Part shown: positions 34,053-41,118 of the stretch, piece after piece
How the letters are laid out: each line of letters begins with the position of its first letter
Numbering within the stretch: position 1 is the stretch's first letter
Assembly (NCBI GenBank): GCA_910585965.1
Contig: CAJUHH010000023.1
Coordinates: 1 to 47,238, forward strand
DNA: 47,238 nucleotides
Source: an uncultured Lachnospiraceae bacterium
Lineage (GTDB): Bacteria; Bacillota; Clostridia; Lachnospirales; Lachnospiraceae
Direction of reading: 5' to 3'
Translations under genes and position numbers: made by a program
Notes under the pieces: generated by a model
What the model saw: only the letters and a program-made list of their open reading frames with translations
What the model was told of the DNA's origin: nothing
Database searches by the model: none

Positions 34053-34545
34053 AATCCCTTTCCTCCATTCCAAACCAATTTGCAAAGCCGCCGAAACCCC
34101 GGTCCTCCCCAGCAGGCAATTCCAGCCCCAGGCGTTCTTCCAGGAATTCCCCAAGCCTTGCGCCAACGCCCTCTTCACCGGCAATCGCCCTTTGTTTCTC
34201 CCTGCGGTATCTTTCCGTATCTTCTTCAATGCGTTTTTCTATCCTGCTTTCTTCCATCATGCCTCCTCCGCTGAAATCCACCGGCATCTCCATCAGGCAG
34301 AACATCGCCGCCGCCGCTGCTGCCACAATCTTAAAACTGTCGGCAAAAAACCTTCGTTTTGCTGCCCGCACCAGCTCCTCCTTTGACGCTTTCCGCATCT
34401 GCCCCGTATCGCCCGGCTGCCGGCATGCCTCTTTCATAATCAATTCTTTTAAATATACAGGAGGCGCAATCATTCCGCCTTTTTCTACTTCAGCGATCAG
34501 GGCTTCCAGCTCCCTGTCATCCATATATCCATTTTCATTTTTCAT
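34045..34545 (-). CDS. Probable anti-sigma factor (single-pass membrane protein)
   Basis: A 166-residue protein encoded directly after an ECF sigma factor with an ATGA-type overlap (34542-34545). The N-terminal 85 residues are soluble (MDDRELEALIAEVEKGG ...). One membrane segment follows (DSFKIVAAAAAAMFCLMEM), then a charged extracytoplasmic part ending FGMEERDYE. This layout (cytoplasmic domain, one helix, outside domain, beside a sigma gene) is that of an anti-sigma factor. The zinc-binding HxxxCxxC motif of ZAS anti-sigma factors is absent, so it would belong to another class. The assignment rests on position and topology, not on sequence similarity I can name. Confidence 0.65.
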   Translation of the reverse strand: MKNENGYMDDRELEALIAEVEKGGMIAPPVYLKELIMKEACRQPGDTGQMRKASKEELVRAAKRRFFADSFKIVAAAAAAMFCLMEMPVDFSGGGMMEESRIEKRIEEDTERYRREKQRAIAGEEGVGARLGEFLEERLGLELPAGEDRGFGGFANWFGMEERDYE

Positions 34546-35069
34546 GCGCTCCTCTCCTTTCCGTATATTTTCCGCAGCATATTCCTTGCCCTATATATCT
34601 GCGTCTGTACCGTCTTAATGTTTTCCTTTCTTTCCCTCGCGATCTCATCGGCTTTCTTTTCGTCATAATAGACGCTTTTCGCGATCTCGTCATAGGGCGG
34701 TTTTAATCTGCTGCAATATTCCAGCAGCCTTCTCTTTACTTCCCGCTCCAGACAAACCTCTTCCGGCGATTCCCTCTCCGCGCTTTGCTGCTCAAAAAAG
34801 ACATCTTCCGTCGGCGCCTCCCTTCTTCTTGCGCTCCTTAAATAATCGATGCTTTTATTTGTCGCTATCCTGCATAACCAGGCTTTTTCGTTATCCCCCT
34901 CAAAAGTATCCAAATTCTTATAAGCGGACAGGAAAGCCTCCTGCGTCAGATCCTCCGCTGCAAAATAATCACCGGTTACTTTATAGCATACAGAGAAAAC
35001 GAGGTTCTGATAGGTATCGACCATCTTGGAAAGCCGTTCTTCCTTATTCATTTTTAAAGTACCGTTCAT
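34542..35069 (-). CDS. ECF-type RNA polymerase sigma factor
   Basis: A 175-residue sigma-70 family protein of the ECF group. Region 2 is clear (MVDTYQNLVFSVCYKVTGDY, FAAEDLTQEAFLSAYKNLD and KAWLCRIATNKSIDYLRSAR). Region 4 follows (PYDEIAKSVYYDEKKADEIA, RERKENIKTVQTQIYRARNM). Regions 1 and 3 are missing, as in all ECF factors. It heads a four-gene unit with an anti-sigma-like protein and two membrane proteins, all overlapping, suggesting an envelope-stress response. The start follows a long purine-rich tract (GAGGGAGGAAAG) at slightly long spacing. I found no clear ECF-type promoter upstream, so autoregulation cannot be claimed. Confidence 0.92.
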   Translation of the reverse strand: MNGTLKMNKEERLSKMVDTYQNLVFSVCYKVTGDYFAAEDLTQEAFLSAYKNLDTFEGDNEKAWLCRIATNKSIDYLRSARRREAPTEDVFFEQQSAERESPEEVCLEREVKRRLLEYCSRLKPPYDEIAKSVYYDEKKADEIARERKENIKTVQTQIYRARNMLRKIYGKERSA

Positions 35070-35167
35070 AGGATGACTACTTTCCTCCCTCCTCTTCCCC
35101 TTTCTATCCTTTATAACGCATTCCTTTATCCTTTATCTTCAATTTTTCAACTTTTTTTAATGAAGCA

Positions 35168-35197
35168 GGAGCTGCCGACTGACAGCTCCCGTTTTTT
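35168..35197. terminator. Hairpin with T run between the DUF1836 and sigma genes
   Basis: GGAGCTG (35168-35174) pairs with CAGCTCC (35183-35189), followed on the plus strand by a T6 run (35192-35197) and on the minus strand by a weaker TGCTTCATT. It lies just after the DUF1836 stop (35214), so it most likely ends that minus-strand transcript, although the better T run faces the plus direction. Confidence 0.6.
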
Positions 35198-35213
35198 GTC
35201 TTCTATTCCATTC

Positions 35214-35855
35214 TCATTCCGGCTTGTCGCCCTTATTCCTTTTTCCTTCCTTATGCGTTTCGTCTGCTGCCATAGAAAAACAATCCACCACTTTTTCGAT
35301 GATCAGCTTCTTTATATAAACATCAAAGCTTAACATGCAAATAAAAGAAAACAGCTGCAAAAGCCCCTTTTCCTCTTCCGGCGCATCCTTGAAGGTATCC
35401 TTGGATTCCTGGAACTTGCGCGCCACATCTTCCTTCAGCATATCCACATGTTCTTCCTCCAAACCGAACACTTCCGAATAAACATCCCCGAGATTGAATC
35501 CATCCTTATGAAAAAAACGTTCCGTCAAAGGATTCAGCAGCGTCTGTATATCGTTGATCGTCAATATCCCTTTATAATAATAAATGAATATCAGCAAAAG
35601 CACATGTTCCCTGGAATATTTCTTCTTTACGGGCGGAGGAAGAAGATTATTCTTCGCATAATTATTGATCATCGTCTTTGTCAGTATCTTATCTTCCCCC
35701 GGATACCTGACCGTATTCCTTAACTGTTTCTCCATAAAAGTTGTCACCTGGTCCATATACAAATCGATATTGGGAATATCGTCCAATTTTATATAATGGA
35801 TCCTGTCCAAGCTTTCCAATATACTGTTCAGCAAATCTTCCTTGTCAATCGTCAT
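35214..35855 (-). CDS. DUF1836 protein
   Basis: A 213-residue DUF1836 protein from the ATG at 35855, which follows GGAGGCAGGAAAAT. Its N-terminal half is the family core: LYMDQVTTFMEKQLRN, ILTKTMINNYAKNNLLPPPV and KKKYSREHVLLLIFIYYYKG. This has the look of a MerR-like winged-helix fold (a helix-turn-helix that recognises a motif and a downstream helix bundle), and DUF1836 is often described as a putative DNA-binding protein, but no target is known. The C-terminal half is helical and ends in a basic tail (KEGKRNKGDKPE). It has its own promoter and is divergent from the YerC gene. Confidence 0.85.
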   Translation of the reverse strand: MTIDKEDLLNSILESLDRIHYIKLDDIPNIDLYMDQVTTFMEKQLRNTVRYPGEDKILTKTMINNYAKNNLLPPPVKKKYSREHVLLLIFIYYYKGILTINDIQTLLNPLTERFFHKDGFNLGDVYSEVFGLEEEHVDMLKEDVARKFQESKDTFKDAPEEEKGLLQLFSFICMLSFDVYIKKLIIEKVVDCFSMAADETHKEGKRNKGDKPE

Positions 35856-35879
35856 ATTATTTTCCTGCCTCCATACTTC

Positions 35880-35908
35880 ATTATATAGTATTGAAAACCA
35901 CATGACAA
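35880..35908 (-). promoter_or_regulatory. Promoter of the DUF1836 gene
   Basis: On the minus strand TTGTCA (35908-35903) and TATAAT (35885-35880) are 17 bp apart, reading toward the ATG at 35855. The predicted start of transcription leaves only about 20 nt of leader, enough for the ribosome binding site. Confidence 0.75.
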
Positions 35909-35930
35909 GCTATATATTCCACCTTTTATC

Positions 35931-35959
35931 TTTACTTTATAACTTTAATATGATAAAAT
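35931..35959 (+). promoter_or_regulatory. Promoter of the YerC-type gene
   Basis: TTTACT (35931-35936) and TAAAAT (35954-35959) are separated by 17 bp, reading toward the ATG at 36016. It is divergent from the DUF1836 promoter with the two -35 boxes about 22 bp apart. Confidence 0.6.
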
Positions 35960-36015
35960 ATATCCGCGTTTATCTGTAAGATTTCTATATAGAAAGGTAT
36001 GCGGAGGTTTTAACC

Positions 36016-36318
36016 ATGAATAAAAAAATAAGAACAAACGCGGTCGACCATTTATTTGATGCCGTCCTCAACCTCAGGGACAAGGAAGAATGCTATACTT
36101 TTTTTGAAGACCTCTGTACGGTCAACGAATTGTTATCCCTTTCCCAAAGATTTGAAGTTGCCGCCATGCTGCGCAGCGGCAAGACTTATTTGGAAATTGC
36201 CGATAAAACCGGAGCATCCACTGCCACGATCAGCCGGGTGAACCGCTCTTTAAATTATGGAAACGACGGATATGAAATGGTATTCGTTCGGATGGAAAAG
36301 AAAGAATCCGGCCAATAG
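36016..36318 (+). CDS. YerC/YecD family TrpR-like regulator
   Basis: A 100-residue TrpR-superfamily protein: HLFDAVLNLRDKEECYTFFE, DLCTVNELLSLSQRFEVAAM and LEIADKTGASTATISRVNRS. The last stretch is the helix-turn-helix recognition part. Relatives (YerC in Bacillus) share the Trp-repressor fold but lack known tryptophan binding and regulate unknown targets. The start follows GCGGAGG. It is followed by a strong bidirectional terminator and is divergent from DUF1836, so it is a single-gene unit. Confidence 0.9.
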   Translation: MNKKIRTNAVDHLFDAVLNLRDKEECYTFFEDLCTVNELLSLSQRFEVAAMLRSGKTYLEIADKTGASTATISRVNRSLNYGNDGYEMVFVRMEKKESGQ

Positions 36319-36343
36319 CCCGTCCCAATGCCGAAATAGATAA

Positions 36344-36382
36344 GAGCCTGCGCGTATCGGATACGCGCAGGCTCCCGTTTTT
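36344..36382. terminator. Bidirectional intrinsic terminator, YerC gene / bactofilin gene
   Basis: Perfect 14-bp arms GAGCCTGCGCGTAT (36344-36357) and ATACGCGCAGGCTC (36361-36374), 3-nt loop, then CCG and a T5 run (36378-36382). The stem is GC-rich and should stop plus-strand transcripts efficiently; the convergent minus-strand bactofilin gene ends at 36395. Confidence 0.9.
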
Positions 36383-36394
36383 CGCTTCGCTTGC

Positions 36395-36778
36395 TTATTC
36401 CTCAATCTCCTCTATCAGCTTCGTGTCCGCTGAATTCATGTTGCACTGTCCCTGGAAGATCGCGTTTTCATCCACGATCAGGCTCTTTGTCTGGATATTG
36501 CCGCGGATGCTTCCCGTGGACGCTACTTCCGTCCTTCCGGCAGAAGTCAGGTCTCCTTCCACAATTCCGGCAACCATGATGTCCGCGCCTTTAATATTCC
36601 CAAGCACCTTTCCCGATGCGCCGATCACCAGCGCTCCCTGGCTGCTTATATCTCCTTTTACTCTTCCGTCAATACGAATCGCCTCTTCCGAAGTGATCGT
36701 TCCTTCCACCAGCATATCTGCACCGATAAGGCTTCCAATCTTTGCATTTACATTTGCTGTTTTCTTACTCCCCAACAT
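36395..36778 (-). CDS. Bactofilin-family cytoskeletal protein
   Basis: A 127-residue polymer-forming protein. The core is a stack of short beta rungs with alternating hydrophobics and Gly (LIGADMLVEGTITSEEAIRI, DGRVKGDISSQGALVIGASG, KVLGNIKGADIMVAGIVEGD, LTSAGRTEVASTGSIRGNIQ), the bactofilin right-handed beta helix. Short polar tails flank it, as is usual. Bactofilins polymerise without nucleotide and position cell-wall enzymes. The gene follows the LytM-like gene by 9 bp with GGAGGAG before its start, a pairing seen in many bacteria where bactofilin and an M23-type protein work together in cell shape. Confidence 0.93.
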   Translation of the reverse strand: MLGSKKTANVNAKIGSLIGADMLVEGTITSEEAIRIDGRVKGDISSQGALVIGASGKVLGNIKGADIMVAGIVEGDLTSAGRTEVASTGSIRGNIQTKSLIVDENAIFQGQCNMNSADTKLIEEIEE

Positions 36779-36787
36779 ATTCTCCTC

Positions 36788-37564
36788 CTAACCATTGATT
36801 TCAATCATTTCCATCGGGTCTATATATGTATCGTCTTTGCTGATACTGTAGCCCATCTCCTTGTTATCCTCTCCGACCACATACAGAATAGCCCCTCTTG
36901 TTACTTCGTTACCTGCTTTCACCACTGCATTACCGTTATTGCGGTAAATAGAAATATAACCGTTTCCGTGGTCTATACTGACAACGTTCCCATAATCTAC
37001 GTCTACATCCACAGATAAAACTGTTCCTGTACCGGAAGCTATTACGTTAATGCCTTCCGATGCGGCAAATATGACCTCTTTTCTGTCCTCATGCGCCTGC
37101 ATTCCCTGCGCATCATCGTCATCTCCCGCTTCCTCTTCCGTTTTCAGCTGCGCCGTGCCGCTCAAAGGAAAACCTTTCGGTATATGCTCTTCCTCTTCCT
37201 GCGCCGCCATAGCCTCTTCCACTTCCGCATGTTCATTCACGGTATCATTCAAAACTTTTATCTGTTCCGCCATCTCCTCCTTTTCCGTTTCCAACTCCTT
37301 TGCTTCCGCTTCCAGCCGCTCTATTTCTTCCTGCAAGCTGATATTCTGCTCTGCCTGTGCCTTAAACCTCTCCATAGAGTCGGATAAGGTGATCACGCTG
37401 TACACTACATAACAGACGGCACAGACCAAAAGAAGGAAACTTCCCAGCATTACTGTTCCCGCTAACCCGGCGTTAATATGTAGTTCTTTCCTTTTGTTCT
37501 TTGCCGAATCAGAGATTATCATTACTGTATAACTTTTCTTACTCTTTCGCGTTCTCAGCTTCAT
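36788..37564 (-). CDS. Membrane-anchored LytM/M23-like protein, apparently catalytically inactive
   Basis: About 258 residues from the ATG at 37564; GGAGGTG lies 11 bp upstream (a GTG inside that site at 37576 is unlikely). One N-terminal membrane helix (TVMLGSFLLLVCAVCYVVYS) is followed by a coiled coil (residues 65-110, EIERLEAEAKELETEKEEMA), an acidic linker and a C-terminal M23 beta domain (GTVLSVDVDVDYGNVVSIDH, GNGYISIYRNNGNAVVKAGN, EVTRGAILYVVGEDN). The zinc ligands are not in place: the usual HLS after the Tyr reads RNN, and the final HxH site reads MGYSISKDD. Such proteins act as activators or scaffolds for amidases, or as elongasome partners. It is co-transcribed with bactofilin. Confidence 0.85.
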   Translation of the reverse strand: MKLRTRKSKKSYTVMIISDSAKNKRKELHINAGLAGTVMLGSFLLLVCAVCYVVYSVITLSDSMERFKAQAEQNISLQEEIERLEAEAKELETEKEEMAEQIKVLNDTVNEHAEVEEAMAAQEEEEHIPKGFPLSGTAQLKTEEEAGDDDDAQGMQAHEDRKEVIFAASEGINVIASGTGTVLSVDVDVDYGNVVSIDHGNGYISIYRNNGNAVVKAGNEVTRGAILYVVGEDNKEMGYSISKDDTYIDPMEMIEING

Positions 37565-37691
37565 ACAATAAGTCACCTCCAGTAAACTCTTATTATTTTA
37601 CCACAGATGACTTGACAAATACAACTTTATTTCAAAATTTTTTTAACAATATGTTCCAAAAGTATTGCAAATTTATTACAAATTGCCCGTT

Positions 37692-38759
37692 TTACACGTC
37701 CAATTTCATGTCGCCGGCCTTAATCCACTCCCTTTTGCGCATCCACTCGGAAATGAAAAATGCAAGGAGCGCCGGAAGCACAAAATGCATCAAAGCGATC
37801 TGGAACAGAGCCATGCCAGGGGATATCCCTCCCTCCACCATCGTCTGGTAAGCGTTGATCTGCCCTACAAGGCCCGCCGTTCCCATACCGGAACCAGTAG
37901 GGTTGTTCGCCATCCCGAAGACCATTGTCGAAACCGGCCCGAGCACCGCGCTCGTTATAATCGCCGGAAGCCAGATCACAGGCTTTTTCATGATATTCCC
38001 GATCTGAAGCATGCTCGTCCCCAGCCCTTGCGCCAGCAGGCCGTTTACTTTATTTTCCCGAAAAGAAGCTACGGCAAATCCGACCATATTAGCACAGCAG
38101 CCGACCGCCGCCGCCCCTGCGGCAATTCCATCCAGCCCGAGGATAATGCCCAATGCCGCAGAGCTGATCGGAAGCGTCAAAATCATCCCCATCAGCACGG
38201 ATACCACAATCCCCATCAGGAACGGCGCCTGTATCGTCCCCCAGTTAATGACAGACCCAAGCCACGCCATAAAAGCGGAAATCGGCGGCCCGAGCACCAG
38301 CCCTGCCGATGCCCCCGATACAATACAAGCAAAAGGCGTCACTAAAATATCCGCTTTCGTCTTTCCTGACACCATCCGTCCCACATAGATGCCGACCACT
38401 GCGGCGATAAACGCCCCCAGAGGCTCCCCCGGCCCGGAAAAACAAATCGTTCCCTCTACCAGAACCGCGCCCTCTATAATTTTCCCGGCAAAAGCCCCTG
38501 TCATTCCGACTGCCGCCGCCGAAAGCATGACTAACGGCCCTGCCTTCAGCTTTACCGCCGTGCCGCAGCCGATCCCTGCGCCAGTCACCGCAGCAGCTAT
38601 CTTTCCTATCATGAACAGATACGTTCCTGCCGCCCCAGGTATCAGATTCCCGACCTGCTGTATAATCGTTCCTATAATCAGCGTGGCGAACAGGCCCGTT
38701 GCCATCCCGCTTAACCCGTTAATAAAAATTTCATTGAGCAGTTTTTTTAATTTTTCCAT
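37692..38759 (-). CDS. PTS IIC-like membrane transporter (EIIC_2 family)
   Basis: A 355-residue integral membrane protein with about ten hydrophobic segments and Gly-rich turns (GLSGMATGLFATLIIGTIIQ, MIGKIAAAVTGAGIGCGTAV, GIVVSVLMGMILTLPISSAA). It matches the stand-alone PTS_EIIC_2 family, which has the IIC fold but no IIA or IIB partner. The substrate is unknown. The gene starts 84 bp after niaR on the same strand, so control by NiaR is conceivable, which would fit transport of a vitamin-like compound rather than a sugar. No PTS phosphotransfer genes are nearby. Confidence 0.75.
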   Translation of the reverse strand: MEKLKKLLNEIFINGLSGMATGLFATLIIGTIIQQVGNLIPGAAGTYLFMIGKIAAAVTGAGIGCGTAVKLKAGPLVMLSAAAVGMTGAFAGKIIEGAVLVEGTICFSGPGEPLGAFIAAVVGIYVGRMVSGKTKADILVTPFACIVSGASAGLVLGPPISAFMAWLGSVINWGTIQAPFLMGIVVSVLMGMILTLPISSAALGIILGLDGIAAGAAAVGCCANMVGFAVASFRENKVNGLLAQGLGTSMLQIGNIMKKPVIWLPAIITSAVLGPVSTMVFGMANNPTGSGMGTAGLVGQINAYQTMVEGGISPGMALFQIALMHFVLPALLAFFISEWMRKREWIKAGDMKLDV

Positions 38760-38843
38760 CTTCTTCCTTGCCCCTTTCCCTTACAGATATATATATGTAA
38801 ATCAGCTGTCTTGTCAGCCAATGGCAAGGATAACACATTTTCC

Positions 38844-39362
38844 TCAATGAATCAAGTACCCTTTTCTCTCCAGTTCCTCCCCGATCCTGTCCAACACCTC
38901 TTCGGAATCCGCTTCCACTGTATGAAAATGAATGCCATGGGTCAGATTATTCAGCGGCTTTGTCTTGTACTCCTCCACTTTTTTCACAAAAGCCTCCGCA
39001 TCCGCCCGGCAGTTTATAATCAAATCAGCCGATATCTGTCCATAAATCCCATGTTCCACGACCACATCCCTGATTCTCCCGCCTCTGTCTACAATAGCAT
39101 ACAATTCGTCCAAAATTTCCTCGTCCTTATGCCTTACTTTATAAGTCCGCTTTTTCCTGTCCTCATCCTGCCCGCTGTCAAAAAATATATATCCTTTATT
39201 CGTAGAAAGAATATTCCTGTCCGTAGCACGCAAAAGCGCAATATCCTGCACAATCACCTGTCTGCTGACCCCAAGGCCCGCCGCCAGCTCCGTTCCTGAC
39301 ACCGGCGTTTTCTTTCCGTGCAATATTTCTATAATTTTTTTTCTTCTTTCATCGCCTTCCAT
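38844..39362 (-). CDS. niaR: Niacin-responsive transcriptional repressor NiaR (3H domain)
   Basis: About 172 residues. N-terminal HTH_11 winged helix (MEGDERRKKIIEILHGKKTP, LAAGLGVSRQVIVQDIALLR). C-terminal 3H domain with the conserved histidines in VVVEHGIYGQ and LTHGIHFHTVEA, which hold the metal and nicotinate. The ATG at 39362 fits AAAGGCGG best; earlier in-frame codons to 39440 lack a site. NiaR represses NAD-precursor uptake and synthesis genes when niacin is present. A perfect 22-bp palindrome lies about 100 bp upstream. No nad genes are in the window; the adjacent membrane transporter gene is the only candidate local target. Confidence 0.9.
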   Translation of the reverse strand: MEGDERRKKIIEILHGKKTPVSGTELAAGLGVSRQVIVQDIALLRATDRNILSTNKGYIFFDSGQDEDRKKRTYKVRHKDEEILDELYAIVDRGGRIRDVVVEHGIYGQISADLIINCRADAEAFVKKVEEYKTKPLNNLTHGIHFHTVEADSEEVLDRIGEELERKGYLIH

Positions 39363-39626
39363 AATATCCATCCGCCTTTCTGCCTGCGCCAGTTTCCGCA
39401 AGCTCTCGAAAATTCCCCTATAACGCAGAAAAACACCCACCCGAAGGTAAGTGTTTTCCCATGTAAAAGGGGAATTTTACATTGGATTATCTCTAATCCT
39501 CTTATAGCATATCATCATTATTCCTGTTTGTATTTGCATTATAAGACATTTATTAGTGCAAATTATTTTCCCAGATCAACGGATGCCGTAAATTTGTTAA
39601 AAAAACAACAAATAACTAATTTATTC
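39363..39626. other. Intergenic region upstream of niaR with two palindromes
   Basis: About 260 bp without a gene between niaR and the cold-shock promoter. It holds AAAACAC-N14-GTGTTTT (39430-39457) and, beside it, the perfect 8-bp-arm palindrome ATGTAAAA-N6-TTTTACAT (39461-39482). The rest is AT-rich and shows no reading frame with a ribosome binding site. Confidence 0.6.
39461..39482. promoter_or_regulatory. Candidate NiaR operator palindrome
   Basis: ATGTAAAA-GGGGAA-TTTTACAT, perfectly symmetric, centred about 110 bp upstream of the niaR start. Repressors of this fold usually bind such palindromes in their own promoter, so an autoregulatory site is likely. I could not match it with certainty to a published NiaR consensus. 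Confidence 0.5.
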
Positions 39627-39684
39627 CTTTACTTTTACTTTAACATATGCTATTCTAAACATATCGTTTAGAAGGAAACGATAT
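39627..39684 (+). promoter_or_regulatory. Cold-shock gene promoter and 5'-UTR hairpin
   Basis: TTTACT (39627-39632) and TATTCT (39650-39655), 17 bp apart, form a plausible promoter. Transcription would begin near 39662, so the perfect hairpin ATATCGTTT-N6-AAACGATAT (39661-39684) lies at the very 5' end of the message. Such a structure is suited to temperature-dependent stability or translation of cold-shock mRNA. Confidence 0.55.
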
Positions 39685-39708
39685 ACTTAATCTCTGGAGG
39701 TATCTGGC

Positions 39709-39909
39709 ATGAATAAAGGTACAGTAAAATGGTTTAACAACCAAAAAGGCTACGGCTTCATCTCTGATGAACAGGGTAATGATGTATTCGTACATTATTC
39801 AGGACTTAATATGGAAGGCTTCAAATCTCTTGAAGAAGGCGCTGCTGTTGAGTTCGAAGTAGTAAATGGCGAAAAAGGCCCTCAGGCTGTAAACGTAACA
39901 AAGTTATAA
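39709..39909 (+). CDS. Cold-shock protein, CspA family
   Basis: A 66-residue single cold-shock domain: MNKGTVKWFNNQKGYGFISD (RNP1 KGYGFIS) and DVFVHYSGL (RNP2). It ends KGPQAVNVTKL. Length and motifs are standard for a CspA-type RNA chaperone that melts mRNA structure at low temperature. GGAGG (39696-39700) is 8 bp before the ATG. The 5' UTR holds a 9-bp-arm hairpin, and the nearest terminator is 120 bp downstream, giving an unusually long 3' region for so small a gene. Confidence 0.97.
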   Translation: MNKGTVKWFNNQKGYGFISDEQGNDVFVHYSGLNMEGFKSLEEGAAVEFEVVNGEKGPQAVNVTKL

Positions 39910-40027
39910 TTTCTTAATTATAACGCACATTAATCAATATCAAGATTATGCTTTTTATATAGACAAATTATCCCTGAATTTAAGTTGGGCTTTGTAATAT
40001 GGCGGCAGATTTGGTAGCGGATTAAGG

Positions 40028-40061
40028 AAAGAACCTATTCTACATCAGATAGGTTCTTTTT
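40028..40061 (+). terminator. Intrinsic terminator downstream of the cold-shock gene
   Basis: AAAGAACCTAT (40028-40038) and ATAGGTTCTTT (40049-40059) form an 11-bp stem with a 10-nt loop, followed by TTTTTCT. It faces the plus strand and lies 120 bp after the Csp stop; the convergent HisA-type gene ends at 40117, so it may serve both. Confidence 0.85.
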
Positions 40062-40116
40062 CTATGCGCAGAATTGCGCTATGGACATATCCGCACAAAG
40101 AAATAACGCCAGGAAG

Positions 40117-40899
40117 CTAACGGCACCCGTCCATAAAAGAAACCACCTCTTCCCATTTCATGTTTCCGCCAAACAGATCCAGTGCGCTGCCGATCGTCAC
40201 ATTCACTTTGTTCTTCCCCAGTTTTTTCAATTTTTCCAAATCGGAGAAGTCACGGACGCCGCCTGCATAAGTAACGGGAATCTTCCCCCAGTTTCCAAGG
40301 ATCGCGGCAACCTCCTCTTCGATCCCATTCGCCATTCCCTCCACATCCACCGCGTGGACGAGGAATTCATCGCAATAAAGAGAAAGTCTCTCCAGCGTTT
40401 CTTCTGAAAGTTTTACATCTGTGTCCTTCTGCCATCTATCGGTGACGATATAGTATGCGCCGTCCCTGCGCCTGCAGCTTACATCCAGCACAATCTGGCT
40501 CTTCCCCGCTTTGCGGACCAATTTTTCCAGATTGCCATATTCTATTTTCCCGTTTTGGAACACGTAGGAAGTTACAATCACATGGCTTGCCCCTGACTCC
40601 AGATATTCCAAAGCATTATCTTCCCGAATGCCTCCGCCCACCTGCAGCCCGCCCGGATACGCCCGCAGCGCTGACAGCGCCTGCGCTTTCGTTTCCCCAT
40701 AATATCTGCTGCTTTCAGGATTCAGCAGAATAATATGCCCGCCCGTGATTCCGCTTTTTTTATAAAAATCCGCATAAAACGCAGCATCCTGCCCTGACAC
40801 AAAATTTTCTTCCGCATTGTCCTGCAAATCCCGCAGGCTTCCTCCCACGATCTGTTTTACTTTTCCATTATGTATATCGATACAAGGCCTGAATTCCAT
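40117..40899 (-). CDS. hisA: HisA, eukaryotic (HIS6) type phosphoribosylformimino-AICAR-phosphate isomerase
   Basis: A 260-residue TIM barrel. It begins MEFRPCIDIHNGKVKQIVGG, the signature of the eukaryote-type HisA subfamily (yeast and plant HIS6) rather than ordinary bacterial HisA. The two catalytic aspartates are present: CIDIHNGK near the start and HAVDVEGM near residue 175. Phosphate loops read LQVGGGIRED and VTYAGGVRDF. The enzyme isomerises ProFAR to PRFAR in histidine synthesis. The ATG at 40899 follows AAAGGCGG at 8 bp; the frame extends 11 codons further without support. No other his gene is in the window, so it stands alone on the minus strand. Confidence 0.9.
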   Translation of the reverse strand: MEFRPCIDIHNGKVKQIVGGSLRDLQDNAEENFVSGQDAAFYADFYKKSGITGGHIILLNPESSRYYGETKAQALSALRAYPGGLQVGGGIREDNALEYLESGASHVIVTSYVFQNGKIEYGNLEKLVRKAGKSQIVLDVSCRRRDGAYYIVTDRWQKDTDVKLSEETLERLSLYCDEFLVHAVDVEGMANGIEEEVAAILGNWGKIPVTYAGGVRDFSDLEKLKKLGKNKVNVTIGSALDLFGGNMKWEEVVSFMDGCR

Positions 40900-41118
40900 T
40901 GGCACAGCCGCCTTTCTCTCCTTTTTTTTCATGCAATTTTATGATTATAGCTTTTATAACTTTTATAACTATGATGCAAAAAATGTAACGTATATTTTTT
41001 CCCTCCAAGAGCATAATACTAATGCAGCATTTGAAAATGTTGTGCTTAATTTGCTAAGTTTTATGCTTATGCCCAAATGAGCGGTCTATGAAAACATTAT
41101 GAAAATGGAGGAAATGTT

